64,000 bases of DNA from Arthrobacter sp. ISL-5 (GCF_018613835.1 NZ_JAGGPM010000046.1:1-64000), one strand, 5' to 3'. Positions 26,173-35,727 are shown, numbered from the stretch's first letter. Translations and numbers: made by a program. The notes: a model not told the origin generated them from the letters alone.

Positions 26173-27522
26173 ATGGCTTCTCAACGAGGAGAGTCCGCTG
26201 CCCCGGCCAAGGCCGGCCGCAAGGGACTGGACAAGTCCCACTACCTTTACATCGCCGTCATCGCGGCCGTCATCCTGGGCGCACTGGTGGGGCTGCTGTT
26301 CCCGGAGGTCGGCAAATCGCTGAAGCCGCTGGGCGACGGGTTCATCAAGCTCATCAAGATGATGATCGCCCCCATCATCTTCTGCACCATCGTTTTGGGC
26401 ATCGGCTCCATCGCCAAGGCCGCGACAGTCGGCAAGGTCGGCGGCCTGGCCCTCGGGTACTTCGTCCTCATGTCGACTTTCGCACTCGCCATCGGCCTCG
26501 TGGTCGGCAACCTCATCCACCCGGGTGAAGGCCTGAAGCTCGCGCCGTACGACCCCAGCAAGAAGGCCGCAACGGACAGCACCGTGGAGTTCCTCCTCGG
26601 CATTATTCCCGGCGACATCCCGGTTCTCCCCACCCTTCTCGCCGCCATCCTCGTAGGCTTCGCACTGCAGAAGATGGGCCCGCAGGGTGCTCCGGTGCTC
26701 AAGGCCATCGGCCACGGCCAGGCGGTCGTGTTCCGGATCCTCATCATGATCATGTGGCTGGCTCCGGTCGGCGCCTTCGGTGCCATCGCCGCGGTTGTCG
26801 GTGCCACCGGCTTCCAGGCAATCGTGAGCATGTTCACCCTGATGGTCGCGTTCTACATCACCTGCGCCCTCTTCATCGTCGTGATCCTGGGCGGCCTCCT
26901 GCAGGTGGTGGCCGGCGTGAACATCTTCAAGCTCATGAAGTACCTGGCCCGTGAGTACCTCCTGATCTTCTCCACCTCCTCCTCCGAGGCTGCGCTGCCC
27001 CGCCTGATTGCCAAGATGGAACACCTGGGCGTCTCCAAGCCGGTCGTCGGCGTCACCGTCCCCACGGGCTACTCGTTCAACCTCGACGGCACCGCCATCT
27101 ACCTCACCATGGCCTCGCTGTTCGTGGCCAACGCTATGGGAACCCCGCTGGACCTCGGTGCGCAGGTGTCCCTGCTGATCTTCATGATCATCGCTTCCAA
27201 GGGCGCCGCCGGTGTCACCGGTGCGGGCCTGGCCACGCTGGCCGCCGGCCTGCAGGCCCACAAGCCCGAACTCCTGGGCGGCGTCGGCATGATCGTCGGC
27301 ATCGACCGCTTCATGTCCGAGGCCCGCGCCCTGACCAACTTCACCGGCAACGCCGTGGCCACGGTCCTGATCGGAACCTGGGTCAAGGAGATCGACGGCG
27401 AGCAGGTCGGCCGCGTCCTCTCCGGCCAAGAGCCCTTCGACGAGCAGACCATGATCGCCGGGCACCACGAGGTCCCCGAGGTCCGCGAGGCCCCGGTGCA
27501 GCCCGTTCCGGCCCACGCCTAA
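26173..27522 (+). CDS. dctA: C4-dicarboxylate:cation symporter, DctA type
   Basis: 449 aa DAACS-family transporter with about 8 membrane helices and re-entrant loops. Landmarks are the Ser-rich loop FSTSSSEAALPRL, the cation site motif TGYSFNLDGTAIYL, and SKGAAGVTGAGLATLAA. Takes up succinate, fumarate or malate, possibly also aspartate. An AAGGAGA ribosome site precedes the ATG. A very strong hairpin follows 31 bp after the stop. Confidence 0.9.
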   Translation: MASQRGESAAPAKAGRKGLDKSHYLYIAVIAAVILGALVGLLFPEVGKSLKPLGDGFIKLIKMMIAPIIFCTIVLGIGSIAKAATVGKVGGLALGYFVLMSTFALAIGLVVGNLIHPGEGLKLAPYDPSKKAATDSTVEFLLGIIPGDIPVLPTLLAAILVGFALQKMGPQGAPVLKAIGHGQAVVFRILIMIMWLAPVGAFGAIAAVVGATGFQAIVSMFTLMVAFYITCALFIVVILGGLLQVVAGVNIFKLMKYLAREYLLIFSTSSSEAALPRLIAKMEHLGVSKPVVGVTVPTGYSFNLDGTAIYLTMASLFVANAMGTPLDLGAQVSLLIFMIIASKGAAGVTGAGLATLAAGLQAHKPELLGGVGMIVGIDRFMSEARALTNFTGNAVATVLIGTWVKEIDGEQVGRVLSGQEPFDEQTMIAGHHEVPEVREAPVQPVPAHA

Positions 27523-27553
27523 AGTCCCGAATACCAAAGGCGCTCCGGCGCCG

Positions 27554-27594
27554 GCAAACCGCCCGCACAGGCCTAGCCTGTGCGGGCGGTTTGC
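27554..27594 (+). terminator. dctA terminator hairpin
   Basis: A perfect 19-bp inverted repeat (27554-27572 with 27576-27594) with a 3-nt loop, one of the strongest hairpins in the window. No T-tract follows. Confidence 0.8.
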
Positions 27595-27784
27595 ATGGGC
27601 GAAACATCAACCTTCGACCTCAGGTAAAAGGTCAAGGCTCAAGCGCCATCAAAAGTCAAGTTCCACGGAATGCCGTGTCGGGCGCTGTAGCCTTGGGTGG
27701 AAGCAGCATGGGCGCTGGGCATTTAGCGGCCCGGGCATTCAGCGGCAGAGAACAATCACCGTCATCGAAAGTGTGGATAGATAC

Positions 27785-28684
27785 GTGAGCAGCGAACAGG
27801 GTTCAGCAACTCTGGAAGGCACGGAACTCGACCTGGAAGACGCCGTGATGGGTCCCACAGGACGTCCCTACCGCGAATTTCCGGAGCCCGCGCCGCTGTC
27901 CTCCCATGGGCCGGCGCGCGTGATTGCCATGGTCAACCAGAAGGGCGGCGTGGGTAAGACCACGTCCACCATCAATCTCGCGGCAGCGCTGGCAGAATAT
28001 GGCCGCCGTGTCCTCCTCGTGGACTTCGACCCCCAGGGGGCATTGTCCGCCGGGCTGGGAGTCAACCCCCACGAACTGGATCTCACGGTCTACAACGTCC
28101 TCATGGACCGCAAGGTGGACATCCGCGATGCCATCCACCAGACCGGCGTGGAAAACGTTGACCTCTTGCCGGCCAACATCGACCTTTCCGCTGCCGAGGT
28201 CCAGCTGGTCAATGAGGTTGCCCGCGAACAGGTGCTGGACCGGGCGCTGAAAAAGGTTGAAGACGATTACGACGTCGTCCTGATCGACTGCCAGCCGTCC
28301 CTCGGGCTGCTCACCGTCAACGCGCTCACGGCCGCCCACGGCGTCATCATCCCGCTGATCTGCGAATTCTTCGCGCTGCGGGCCGTGGCCCTCCTGGTCG
28401 AGACCATCGACAAAGTCCAGGACCGCCTCAACCCGCGGCTGCAGGTGGACGGCGTGCTCGCCACCATGTATGATGCCCGCACCCTCCACAGCCGTGAGGT
28501 CATCACGCGCCTCGTCGAGGCCTTCGGCGACAAGGTCTTCGAGACCGTCATCAAGCGTTCCATCAAATTCGCCGATGCCACCGTGGCCGCCGAACCCATC
28601 ACCAGCTACGCCGGCAACCACATCGGCGCCGACGCCTACCGCCGCCTCGCCAAGGAACTCATCTCGCGCGGCGGCGCGCCTTAG
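27785..28684 (+). CDS. ParA-family ATPase linked to ScpAB
   Basis: 299 aa from GTG 27785; another in-frame GTG at 27773 is possible. Deviant Walker A motif KGGVGKTTSTINLAAAL, Walker B VVLIDCQPSLGLLTVNAL. It is followed by scpA and scpB as in M. tuberculosis (Rv1708-Rv1710), and no parB lies next to it, so this is the SMC-associated ParA-like protein and not the origin-proximal Soj/ParA. Probably acts in chromosome organisation with ScpAB. Confidence 0.88.
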   Translation: MSSEQGSATLEGTELDLEDAVMGPTGRPYREFPEPAPLSSHGPARVIAMVNQKGGVGKTTSTINLAAALAEYGRRVLLVDFDPQGALSAGLGVNPHELDLTVYNVLMDRKVDIRDAIHQTGVENVDLLPANIDLSAAEVQLVNEVAREQVLDRALKKVEDDYDVVLIDCQPSLGLLTVNALTAAHGVIIPLICEFFALRAVALLVETIDKVQDRLNPRLQVDGVLATMYDARTLHSREVITRLVEAFGDKVFETVIKRSIKFADATVAAEPITSYAGNHIGADAYRRLAKELISRGGAP

Positions 28685-28689
28685 CCTGG

Positions 28690-29592
28690 ATGTCGGCTGA
28701 GTCGGCAACGCCGCTCGCACAGCGCGGCCAGCGGACGGACGAGGACGACGGCGGGGCCCCGCCGGAGGCGGGTGGCGCACCTGACGCGAAGAAGCCCGGC
28801 TTCGAAGTGCGGCTGGCCAACTTCACCGGACCGTTCGACCTGCTTCTCGGCCTGATCTCCAAGCACCAGCTGGACATCACCGAGGTGGCACTCGCCACGG
28901 TGACCGATGAGTTCATCAAGTACATCCGGAACCTGCAGAAACTGGGGGAGGAGTGGGCGCTCGATGAGGCCAGCGAGTTCCTCGTCATCGCTGCCACCCT
29001 GCTGGACCTGAAGGCCGCCCGCCTGCTTCCGGCCGGCGAGGTCGAGGACGATGACGACATTGCCCTGCTGGAGGCGCGGGACCTGCTCTTTGCGCGGCTG
29101 CTGCAATACAAGGCGTTCAAGCAGGTGGCCGCCCTGCTGGATGCAACGCTCGAGCTGGAGGCGCGGCGGTACCCGCGGCAGGTGGCGCTGGAGGAGCACT
29201 TTGCCGCCATGCTGCCGGAGCTCGTCTGGAAGCACACTCCGCAGCAGTTCGCCGCCCTTGCCGAGACGGCACTGAAACCCAGGATCCCCGCGCCCACGGA
29301 AGTGGGGCTGGCCCACCTCCACGGCAGTCCTGTCAGCGTCAAGGAACAGGCGGAGCTGATCGGACTGCGCCTGCAGCAGGGCAGGCCCCTGTCGTTCCGC
29401 GCGCTGATTGCAGATGCAGAATCCACGCTGGTGGTGGTTGCCCGTTTCCTGGCGCTGCTTGAGCTCTTCCGCGACCAGGTGGTGGCCTTCAACCAGCTTG
29501 CGCCGCTGGGTGACCTCACCGTCCGCTGGACGGCGCCTGGCGCCGAGTGGAGCAGCGACCACCTGACCGAAGAATATGAGGAGCAGCCGTGA
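28690..29592 (+). CDS. scpA: Segregation and condensation protein A
   Basis: 300 aa kleisin of the SMC condensin. N-terminal FEVRLANFTGPFDLLLGLI is the ScpA signature. The TLLDLKAARLLP segment follows and the C-terminal winged helix is around 215-285. The first 30 residues are a variable extension. Overlaps scpB by 4 bp. Confidence 0.93.
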   Translation: MSAESATPLAQRGQRTDEDDGGAPPEAGGAPDAKKPGFEVRLANFTGPFDLLLGLISKHQLDITEVALATVTDEFIKYIRNLQKLGEEWALDEASEFLVIAATLLDLKAARLLPAGEVEDDDDIALLEARDLLFARLLQYKAFKQVAALLDATLELEARRYPRQVALEEHFAAMLPELVWKHTPQQFAALAETALKPRIPAPTEVGLAHLHGSPVSVKEQAELIGLRLQQGRPLSFRALIADAESTLVVVARFLALLELFRDQVVAFNQLAPLGDLTVRWTAPGAEWSSDHLTEEYEEQP

Positions 29593-30263
29593 CGAAACCC
29601 GGGCAGGAACCGTCGTCGGAGGACACCGCCAGCGGCGGCACCGATGTTACGGCGCTGCCGGGCGGAGCACGCGCTGCGCTTGAGGCCGTGCTGATGGTGC
29701 TGGACCAGCCAGCGTCAGCCACGGACCTCGCCGCCGGACTCAACCTGACAGTGGCCGCCGTGGAGGAATTGCTGCTGGAACTGCAGCGCGAGTATGACGG
29801 CTATACTGTTAAAGCCCCGGATATGGAAATTGCCAGTAACGCTGGCTTCACCTCCAGCCCCCGGGGTTTTGAATTGCGGAATGTCGCCGGCGGCTGGCGC
29901 ATCTACTCCAGGGCAGAATTCGCCGACGTCGTCGGTGCGTTCGTCCTGGAGGGACAGACGGCCAGGCTGACGCAGGCGGCGCTCGAAACGCTCGCCGTCA
30001 TCGCATACCGGCAGCCCGTTTCCCGGGCCAGGGTGTCTGCAATTCGTGGGGTCAATGTTGACTCTGTCGTGCGGACGCTCACCCAGCGGGGACTGATCGA
30101 GGACTCCGGAACGGATCCGGAGTCAGGCGCTGTCCTGTACTGCACGACGTCGTATTTCCTTGAACGCATGGGAATCGGCTCGGTGGCTGAGTTGCCTCAG
30201 CTTTCACCGCACCTTCCGGGGCTTGAAGGAATTGAAGAGTTCTACGACGCCGGAAGAATGTAG
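29589..30263 (+). CDS. scpB: Segregation and condensation protein B
   Basis: 224 aa with two winged helices, roughly 30-115 and 120-190. The motif TQAALETLAVIAYRQPVSRA followed by IRGVN is diagnostic for ScpB. Its dimer bridges ScpA and SMC in condensin. Translationally coupled to scpA through a 4-bp overlap. Confidence 0.93.
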   Translation: MTKPGQEPSSEDTASGGTDVTALPGGARAALEAVLMVLDQPASATDLAAGLNLTVAAVEELLLELQREYDGYTVKAPDMEIASNAGFTSSPRGFELRNVAGGWRIYSRAEFADVVGAFVLEGQTARLTQAALETLAVIAYRQPVSRARVSAIRGVNVDSVVRTLTQRGLIEDSGTDPESGAVLYCTTSYFLERMGIGSVAELPQLSPHLPGLEGIEEFYDAGRM

Positions 30264-30295
30264 GCAGTTTTGCCTGCGCAACAGTATTCACCAGG

Positions 30296-30310
30296 GCAGA
30301 TTTAATCTGC
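30296..30310. promoter_or_regulatory. Inverted repeat GCAGAT-TTA-ATCTGC
   Basis: Perfect 6-bp arms around a TTA centre in the scpB-rluB gap. It could be an operator or part of the -35 region for the following promoter; it is too short for a terminator. Confidence 0.35.
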
Positions 30311-30319
30311 GCGGCTGGC

Positions 30320-30339
30320 TAGTGTTGTCCTAGGACAAC
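30320..30339. promoter_or_regulatory. -10 candidate plus 16-bp perfect palindrome ahead of rluB
   Basis: TAGTGT at 30320-30325 fits a -10 box, and the 16-bp perfect palindrome GTTGTCCTAGGACAAC occupies 30324-30339, over the expected transcription start. That position suggests a repressor operator for rluB-tyrA-cmk-der. The binding protein is not known from the sequence. Confidence 0.5.
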
Positions 30340-30370
30340 CGTTGCCGGTCAACATAACGAAGGACGGGTC

Positions 30371-31597
30371 ATGACACAGGCGGGACGCCAGGGTTCACCA
30401 CGTAACAGTTCAGGACGTAAAGGTCCGGAACGAAATTCAGCGGGCAGCGCAGGGCGCGGTGCCCCCAGCCCGCGGGGCGGCGGCTTCGGCGCCGGCCAGC
30501 GGGACTTCTCCAAGGGCGGCGACCGCCCGTACGGCGACCGCCCGTACAAGAAGGCGCCCAAGCCGCGGGAAGAGCGCTTTGTCGATCCCGACGAAGCGCC
30601 CGCCGCTCAGGCGGAGCGGCCTGCCGCAGTCGACTGGAAGTCCGGCGCCAAGCCGGCAGCCCGGAAGCCCGGAGCACGCAAGCCCGGGGCAGGAAAGACG
30701 CCCGGCACTCCCGGCGCGCTCAAGCCCAAGCCGCGCTCCGCTGCGGCCAAGACCTTCGGTACGCGCGCGTTCGGCGGCGAACGGTTCGGCCAGAGCCTCG
30801 GCGCCGTCCGCAAGCCTTCGCGCAAGCGCGGCCCCAGCGGCCCCGTGCCGCAGTCCGAACTGCACGACGCCGACGGCGTCCGCTTGCAGAAGGTCATGGC
30901 CCAGGCCGGAGTGGCTTCGCGGCGTGTCTGCGAAGAGATGATCGCCGAAGGCCGCGTGGAGGTCGACGGCCAGGTCGTCACCGAACTCGGTGTGCGCGTC
31001 GATCCCACTACATCCGTTATTCACGTGGACGGCCTCCGCATCCAGCTGGATGAGTCCCTCGTGTACATGGTCTTCAACAAGCCCAAGGGCGTCGTGTCCA
31101 CCATGGAAGACCCGGACGGGCGTCCCTGCATCAGCGATTTCGTCCGCAACACCCATGGCGAGCGGCTCTTCCACGTCGGCCGCCTGGACGTCGCCACCGA
31201 GGGCCTGCTGCTGCTGACCAACGACGGCGAGCTGGCCAACCGCCTGACGCACCCTTCCTACGAGGTTCCCAAGACGTACCTGGTCCAGGTCCGGGGTCCG
31301 TTCCCGCAGGGCATCGGCGCACAGCTGAAGGCCGGCGTCGAACTGGAGGACGGCATCGCCTCGGTGGACTCGTTCCGGCTCGTCGACTCGACTCCCGGCC
31401 ATGTGCTCATTGAAGTGGTGCTGCACTCGGGCAAGAACCGTATTGTCCGCCGCCTTTTCGACGCCGTCGGATTCCCCGTGCTGCGCCTGGTGCGCGTCAA
31501 GGTGGGCCCCATCGGCCTGGGCGACCAGCGCCAGGGGAGCATCCGCAACCTCGGCAAGCAGGAAGTCGGCCACCTGCTGGCATCCGTGGGGCTGTAG
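30371..31597 (+). CDS. rluB: 23S rRNA pseudouridine synthase, RluB/RsuA family
   Basis: 408 aa. The first 160 residues are a basic Gly/Pro/Arg/Lys-rich tail with GGDRPYGDRPYKK. An S4 domain covers about 168-225, then the RsuA/RluB catalytic domain. The catalytic Asp is Asp273 in GRLDVATEGLLLLTNDG, and KNRIVRRLFDAVG is conserved. It modifies a uridine in 23S rRNA. Position between scpB and cmk is conserved in actinobacteria. The tail is much longer than in enterobacterial RluB. Confidence 0.9.
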   Translation: MTQAGRQGSPRNSSGRKGPERNSAGSAGRGAPSPRGGGFGAGQRDFSKGGDRPYGDRPYKKAPKPREERFVDPDEAPAAQAERPAAVDWKSGAKPAARKPGARKPGAGKTPGTPGALKPKPRSAAAKTFGTRAFGGERFGQSLGAVRKPSRKRGPSGPVPQSELHDADGVRLQKVMAQAGVASRRVCEEMIAEGRVEVDGQVVTELGVRVDPTTSVIHVDGLRIQLDESLVYMVFNKPKGVVSTMEDPDGRPCISDFVRNTHGERLFHVGRLDVATEGLLLLTNDGELANRLTHPSYEVPKTYLVQVRGPFPQGIGAQLKAGVELEDGIASVDSFRLVDSTPGHVLIEVVLHSGKNRIVRRLFDAVGFPVLRLVRVKVGPIGLGDQRQGSIRNLGKQEVGHLLASVGL

Positions 31598-31600
31598 GGC

Positions 31601-32710
31601 ATGTCTGCATTCCGCACGCACGGCCGCGGGCACCTCAACGGCCCGGTGGCCGTGATCGGCACCGGGTTGCTCGGCGCGAGCATCGGCCTCGGCCTCCGTG
31701 GCCGGGGTGTCGCCGTGTACCTTTCCGACCCGTCGCCCACTAACCAGGCCGTTGCCGTGGATATCGGCGCCGGCCTGCCGCTGGAGGCACTCGGCCAGGA
31801 GCAGCCGGAACTCGTCGTCGTCGCGGCCCCGCCGGACGTGACTGCGGACGTCGTGGAACGTGCGCTGGCCGACTACCCGGAAGCCACCGTCGTGGACATC
31901 GCCAGCGTCAAGGCGGCCATTCTGGACGAACTGCGCCGCCGGGGCGTGGATCTGGCGCGCTACGTCGGGACCCACCCCATGGCAGGACGCGAGAAGTCCG
32001 GGCCTGTTGCCGCCCGCGGCGAGCTGTTCACTTCCATGCCCTGGGTGGTGTGCCCCTCCGAGGTGTCCACTCCGGGGGCGGTGCAGGCCGCGCGTGCCCT
32101 GGCCGGTGACCTCGGCGCCGTCGTCTCGCAGTTCACCGCTGACGAGCACGACGAAGCCGTGGCGCTCGTATCCCATCTGCCCCAGGTCATGTCGTCGCTG
32201 CTGGCCAGCCGGCTGCAGGGCACTCCGCTGCACGCGCTTTCCCTCTCCGGGAACGGGCTGCGGGACGTCACGCGCATCGCCGCCAGCGATCCCACGCTCT
32301 GGGTGCAGATCCTTGGCGCCAACGCAGAAAAAGTCGTTGGCATCCTGCACGGAGTCCGCGAAGACCTGAACAGGCTGATCGGCACGCTGGAGGATCCTAC
32401 GGCTCCCGGAGCCCGCCTGGACCTTGCCCAGCTGATCAGTGAAGGCAACGCAGGGCAGGCGCGGATCCCCGGCAAGCACGGCGGGCCGCCGCAGGCGTAT
32501 TCCTGGCTGACGGTCCTCGTGGACGACAAGCCGGGGCAGATCGCGAGGCTCCTGACGGAGATCGGTGAGATCGGCGTTAACGTTGAGGATCTTCGGCTTG
32601 ACCATTCATCCGGCCAGAACGTCGGCATGGTGGAACTGTCGGTCCTCCCCAACAGGCACGATCTCCTGATCGAAGCCCTCAATGACCGCGGATGGCGGGT
32701 ACTCCAGTAA
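31601..32710 (+). CDS. tyrA: Prephenate dehydrogenase
   Basis: 369 aa. The NAD-binding motif VIGTGLLGASIG is at about 19-30, the THPMAGREKSGP segment carries substrate-binding residues, and a C-terminal ACT domain (about 295-365, TVLVDDKPGQIARLLTEI) suggests feedback control by tyrosine. Converts prephenate to 4-hydroxyphenylpyruvate. It ends immediately before the cmk start codon (TAA then ATG). Confidence 0.9.
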   Translation: MSAFRTHGRGHLNGPVAVIGTGLLGASIGLGLRGRGVAVYLSDPSPTNQAVAVDIGAGLPLEALGQEQPELVVVAAPPDVTADVVERALADYPEATVVDIASVKAAILDELRRRGVDLARYVGTHPMAGREKSGPVAARGELFTSMPWVVCPSEVSTPGAVQAARALAGDLGAVVSQFTADEHDEAVALVSHLPQVMSSLLASRLQGTPLHALSLSGNGLRDVTRIAASDPTLWVQILGANAEKVVGILHGVREDLNRLIGTLEDPTAPGARLDLAQLISEGNAGQARIPGKHGGPPQAYSWLTVLVDDKPGQIARLLTEIGEIGVNVEDLRLDHSSGQNVGMVELSVLPNRHDLLIEALNDRGWRVLQ

Positions 32711-33424
32711 ATGACACAGGAACTGATTGATACCTTGCCTGCCCTGCGCCTGGGCCGGCCCCTCGTTGTCGCCATCGACGGGCCGTCCGGATCCGGAAAG
32801 TCCAGCGTCAGCAAGGAAGTGGCACGCCGGCTGAAGCTGGCCTACCTGGACACGGGCGCCATGTACCGGGCGCTGACCTGGTTCTGCCTTGACCGGGCCA
32901 TCGACCTCACAGACGCAGCCGCCGTCGAGCTTGCGGCTGAGGAACTGCCGCTCGACATCAGCACCACTCCGCACGAAGAGTATGTGCGGGTGGACGGCGC
33001 CGACGTCACCGAAGCTATCCGGGAACCGTCGATCTCCTCCGCGGTCAGCGCCGTGGCTACAACGCTGGGCGCCAGGACGGAACTCATCCGGCGCCAGCGC
33101 GCGCTGATCGAAAAGCACCACCGCCGCATGGTGGTGGAAGGCAGGGACATCACCACCGTCGTCGCGCCCGGTGCACAGGTGCGCATGCTCCTGACCGCAA
33201 GCGAGGAAGCCCGCCTGCGCCGGCGCGGCATCCAGCTTGGCGGCACCCAAAGCGCGGAGGAGCTGGCCGCCCAGGTGACCCAGCGGGATGCCAGGGATTC
33301 AACCGTGGTGAACTTCACCCAGGCCGCGGACGGTGTGGTCACCTTGGATTCGTCGGAGCTGGACTTCGAGCAGACCGTGACCGCGGCGCTGCGGATTGTC
33401 ACCAAGGTCATCAACCATGAGTGA
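32711..33424 (+). CDS. cmk: Cytidylate kinase
   Basis: 237 aa. P-loop AIDGPSGSGKSSVSKEVA near the N-terminus, LAYLDTGAMYRALT substrate region, and VVEGRDITTVVAP are all standard for CMP/dCMP kinase. Overlaps the following acyltransferase by 8 bp. Part of the rluB-tyrA-cmk-plsC-der transcript. Confidence 0.93.
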   Translation: MTQELIDTLPALRLGRPLVVAIDGPSGSGKSSVSKEVARRLKLAYLDTGAMYRALTWFCLDRAIDLTDAAAVELAAEELPLDISTTPHEEYVRVDGADVTEAIREPSISSAVSAVATTLGARTELIRRQRALIEKHHRRMVVEGRDITTVVAPGAQVRMLLTASEEARLRRRGIQLGGTQSAEELAAQVTQRDARDSTVVNFTQAADGVVTLDSSELDFEQTVTAALRIVTKVINHE

Positions 33425-34166
33425 CGCCTCCGGCGCTCCGGGCAGCGGTGTTAAGGGCAACGGCGTTCCGGCGGCCTGGACCATGGGATGGAGCCGGCCC
33501 GTTGGCTGGCTGCTGGACCACGTCATATACCGCACCTCCGTCACCGGGCGCGCCAACGTGCCGGCCGACGGCCCGGTGATCTTCGCAGGCAACCACATCA
33601 GCTTCCTGGACGGTCCGGTCATGTTCGGCGCATCTCCGCGTCCCATGCACATCCTCGTCAAACAGGAGATGTTCAAGGGCTTCCTGGGGCGCGTGCTGAG
33701 GGCTTCCGGCCAGCTGCCGGTGGACCGCGCCGGGGACCGGTCCGCGCTTCAGCTCAGCAAGGCAGTGCTCGACGCCGGCCGTTGCGTCGGGATTCTTCCG
33801 GAAGGTACGCGGGGCAGCGGCAAGGCTTCCGGAATCAACAACGGAGTGGCATGGCTTGCCCTGAACTCCGCTGCAGTGGTGGTCCCCGTGGCCATCCTCG
33901 GCACGCGGAAGGGCGGCGAACACCTGGACACGGTTCCCCGGCCGGGCCGGAGGCTGCACGTCAGCTTCGGCGAGCCCATCAGCGTCGGCCGAAAACCCAA
34001 CGAAACCGGGCGTGCTTCAATGGACAGGGCGGGAATGGAAATCCGCACTGCGCTGGCGAAACACGTCCAGGACACCATTTACCTGAGCGGGCAGCCTTTG
34101 CCCGACGCGGAATTCCCGCAAGAACGTTCCAACGCAGTAGCCGGGTCGCCGGCAGATCACCACTAA
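33417..34166 (+). CDS. Lysophospholipid (1-acylglycerol-3-phosphate) acyltransferase
   Basis: 249 aa from ATG 33417, overlapping the cmk stop. The acyltransferase motif GNHISFLDGP (HX4D) and PEGTRGSG are present. It should acylate lysophosphatidic acid or a related lysolipid at the inner membrane. The first 20 residues are a nonconserved Gly/Ser tail. A second PlsC-type gene lies at 51889-52890. Confidence 0.87.
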   Translation: MSDASGAPGSGVKGNGVPAAWTMGWSRPVGWLLDHVIYRTSVTGRANVPADGPVIFAGNHISFLDGPVMFGASPRPMHILVKQEMFKGFLGRVLRASGQLPVDRAGDRSALQLSKAVLDAGRCVGILPEGTRGSGKASGINNGVAWLALNSAAVVVPVAILGTRKGGEHLDTVPRPGRRLHVSFGEPISVGRKPNETGRASMDRAGMEIRTALAKHVQDTIYLSGQPLPDAEFPQERSNAVAGSPADHH

Positions 34167-34176
34167 GGAAAGTGCA

Positions 34177-35727
34177 ATGAGCGATACGACTCAAACCTCC
34201 GGCCTCTCGGGCGCCGGTGAAGACGAATACACGCCCACCGGCACCGACCAGGTGGCTGAGCATCTCGCAGCCCTGGACGATGACGAGGCGGAGCTCCGCG
34301 CGGCCTCACTTCGGGCCGGGCTGGACGACTACGAACTCGACGAGGAAGACGCAGCGCTGCTCAGCGGCCGCTACGACGACGAGGACTTTGCAGGGCCGGT
34401 CAAGCTTGATCCCGTGCTGGCGATCATCGGCCGCCCGAACGTGGGCAAGTCCACGCTGGTCAACCGCATCCTGGGCCGCCGCGAGGCCGTCGTGGAGGAC
34501 ACTCCGGGCGTTACCCGCGACCGCGTGATGTACTCCGCCCACTGGAACGGCCGTAACTTTACCGTGGTGGACACCGGTGGCTGGGAGCACGATGCCCGCG
34601 GCATCCACGCCCGGGTGGCGGAACAGGCCGAAATGGCCGTGGAGCTGGCCGACGCCGTGCTGTTCGTCGTTGATTCCGCCGTGGGCGCAACTGCCACGGA
34701 CGAAGGCGTCATGAAGATGCTGCGCAAAAGCAAGAAGCCGGTCATCATGGTGGCCAACAAGGTGGATGACTTCGCGCAGGAGGCCGATTCCGCCACGCTC
34801 TGGGGCCTGGGATTCGGCGAGCCCTACCCCGTGTCCGCCCTGCACGGCCGCGGCGTGGCCGATCTTCTGGACCATGTCATGGACACGCTGCCGGAATTCT
34901 CGACCATCGAGGGCCTGGAACGCTCCGGCGGCCCCCGGCGTGTGGCCCTGATCGGCCGCCCGAACGTGGGCAAGTCATCCCTCCTGAACAAGCTGGCCGG
35001 TTCCGAGCGTGTCGTGGTGGACAACACTGCCGGCACCACGCGTGACCCGGTGGATGAGTTCATCGAGCTCGGCGGCCGCACGTGGCGCTTCGTCGACACC
35101 GCCGGTATCCGGCGCCGCCAGCACATGGCCCAGGGCGCCGACTTCTACGCCTCCCTGCGGACCCAGAGTGCGCTCGAAAAGGCGGAGGTCGCCGTCGTGC
35201 TCCTCGCGGTGGACGAGGTCCTCAGCGAGCAGGATGTCCGCATCCTCCAGCTGACCATCGAATCCGGACGCGCCCTGGTCCTGGCGTTCAACAAGTGGGA
35301 CCTGCTGGACGACGAACGCCGGACGTACCTGGAGCGCGAAATCGAGCAGGACCTGGCCCACGTAGCCTGGGCGCCGCGGGTCAACATCTCGGCCAAGACC
35401 GGCTGGCACAAGGACCGCCTCGTGCCCGCACTGGACCTTGCCCTCGAAAACTGGGACAAGCGCATCCCCACCGGCAGGCTCAACGCGTTCCTGGGCGAGC
35501 TCGTGGCGGCCCATCCGCACCCGGTCCGCGGCGGCAAGCAGCCCCGAATCCTCTTCGGCACCCAGGCCTCCAGCCGGCCGCCGAAGTTTGTCCTGTTCAC
35601 CACAGGCTTCCTGGACCCGGGATACCGCCGGTTCATCACCCGCCGGCTGCGCGAAACGTTCGGTTTCGAAGGCACGCCCATCGAAGTCAACATGCGTGTC
35701 CGCGAAAAACGGGGCAAGAAGCGTTAA
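34177..35727 (+). CDS. der: Ribosome assembly GTPase Der/EngA
   Basis: 516 aa with two GTPase domains: P-loops GRPNVGKSTLVNRI and GRPNVGKSSLLNKL, each with its own DTGG/DTAG and NKxD motifs (VANKVDDF and FNKWDLLD). A C-terminal KH-like domain with RVREKRGKKR follows. The first 80 residues are an acidic extension common in actinobacteria. Needed for 50S subunit maturation. Last gene of the cluster. Confidence 0.95.
   Translation: MSDTTQTSGLSGAGEDEYTPTGTDQVAEHLAALDDDEAELRAASLRAGLDDYELDEEDAALLSGRYDDEDFAGPVKLDPVLAIIGRPNVGKSTLVNRILGRREAVVEDTPGVTRDRVMYSAHWNGRNFTVVDTGGWEHDARGIHARVAEQAEMAVELADAVLFVVDSAVGATATDEGVMKMLRKSKKPVIMVANKVDDFAQEADSATLWGLGFGEPYPVSALHGRGVADLLDHVMDTLPEFSTIEGLERSGGPRRVALIGRPNVGKSSLLNKLAGSERVVVDNTAGTTRDPVDEFIELGGRTWRFVDTAGIRRRQHMAQGADFYASLRTQSALEKAEVAVVLLAVDEVLSEQDVRILQLTIESGRALVLAFNKWDLLDDERRTYLEREIEQDLAHVAWAPRVNISAKTGWHKDRLVPALDLALENWDKRIPTGRLNAFLGELVAAHPHPVRGGKQPRILFGTQASSRPPKFVLFTTGFLDPGYRRFITRRLRETFGFEGTPIEVNMRVREKRGKKR

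Noticed and set aside
27785..30263. Plasmid partition system from ParA plus ScpA/ScpB
   Set aside because: No parB or replication gene; the order is the chromosomal ScpAB cluster.
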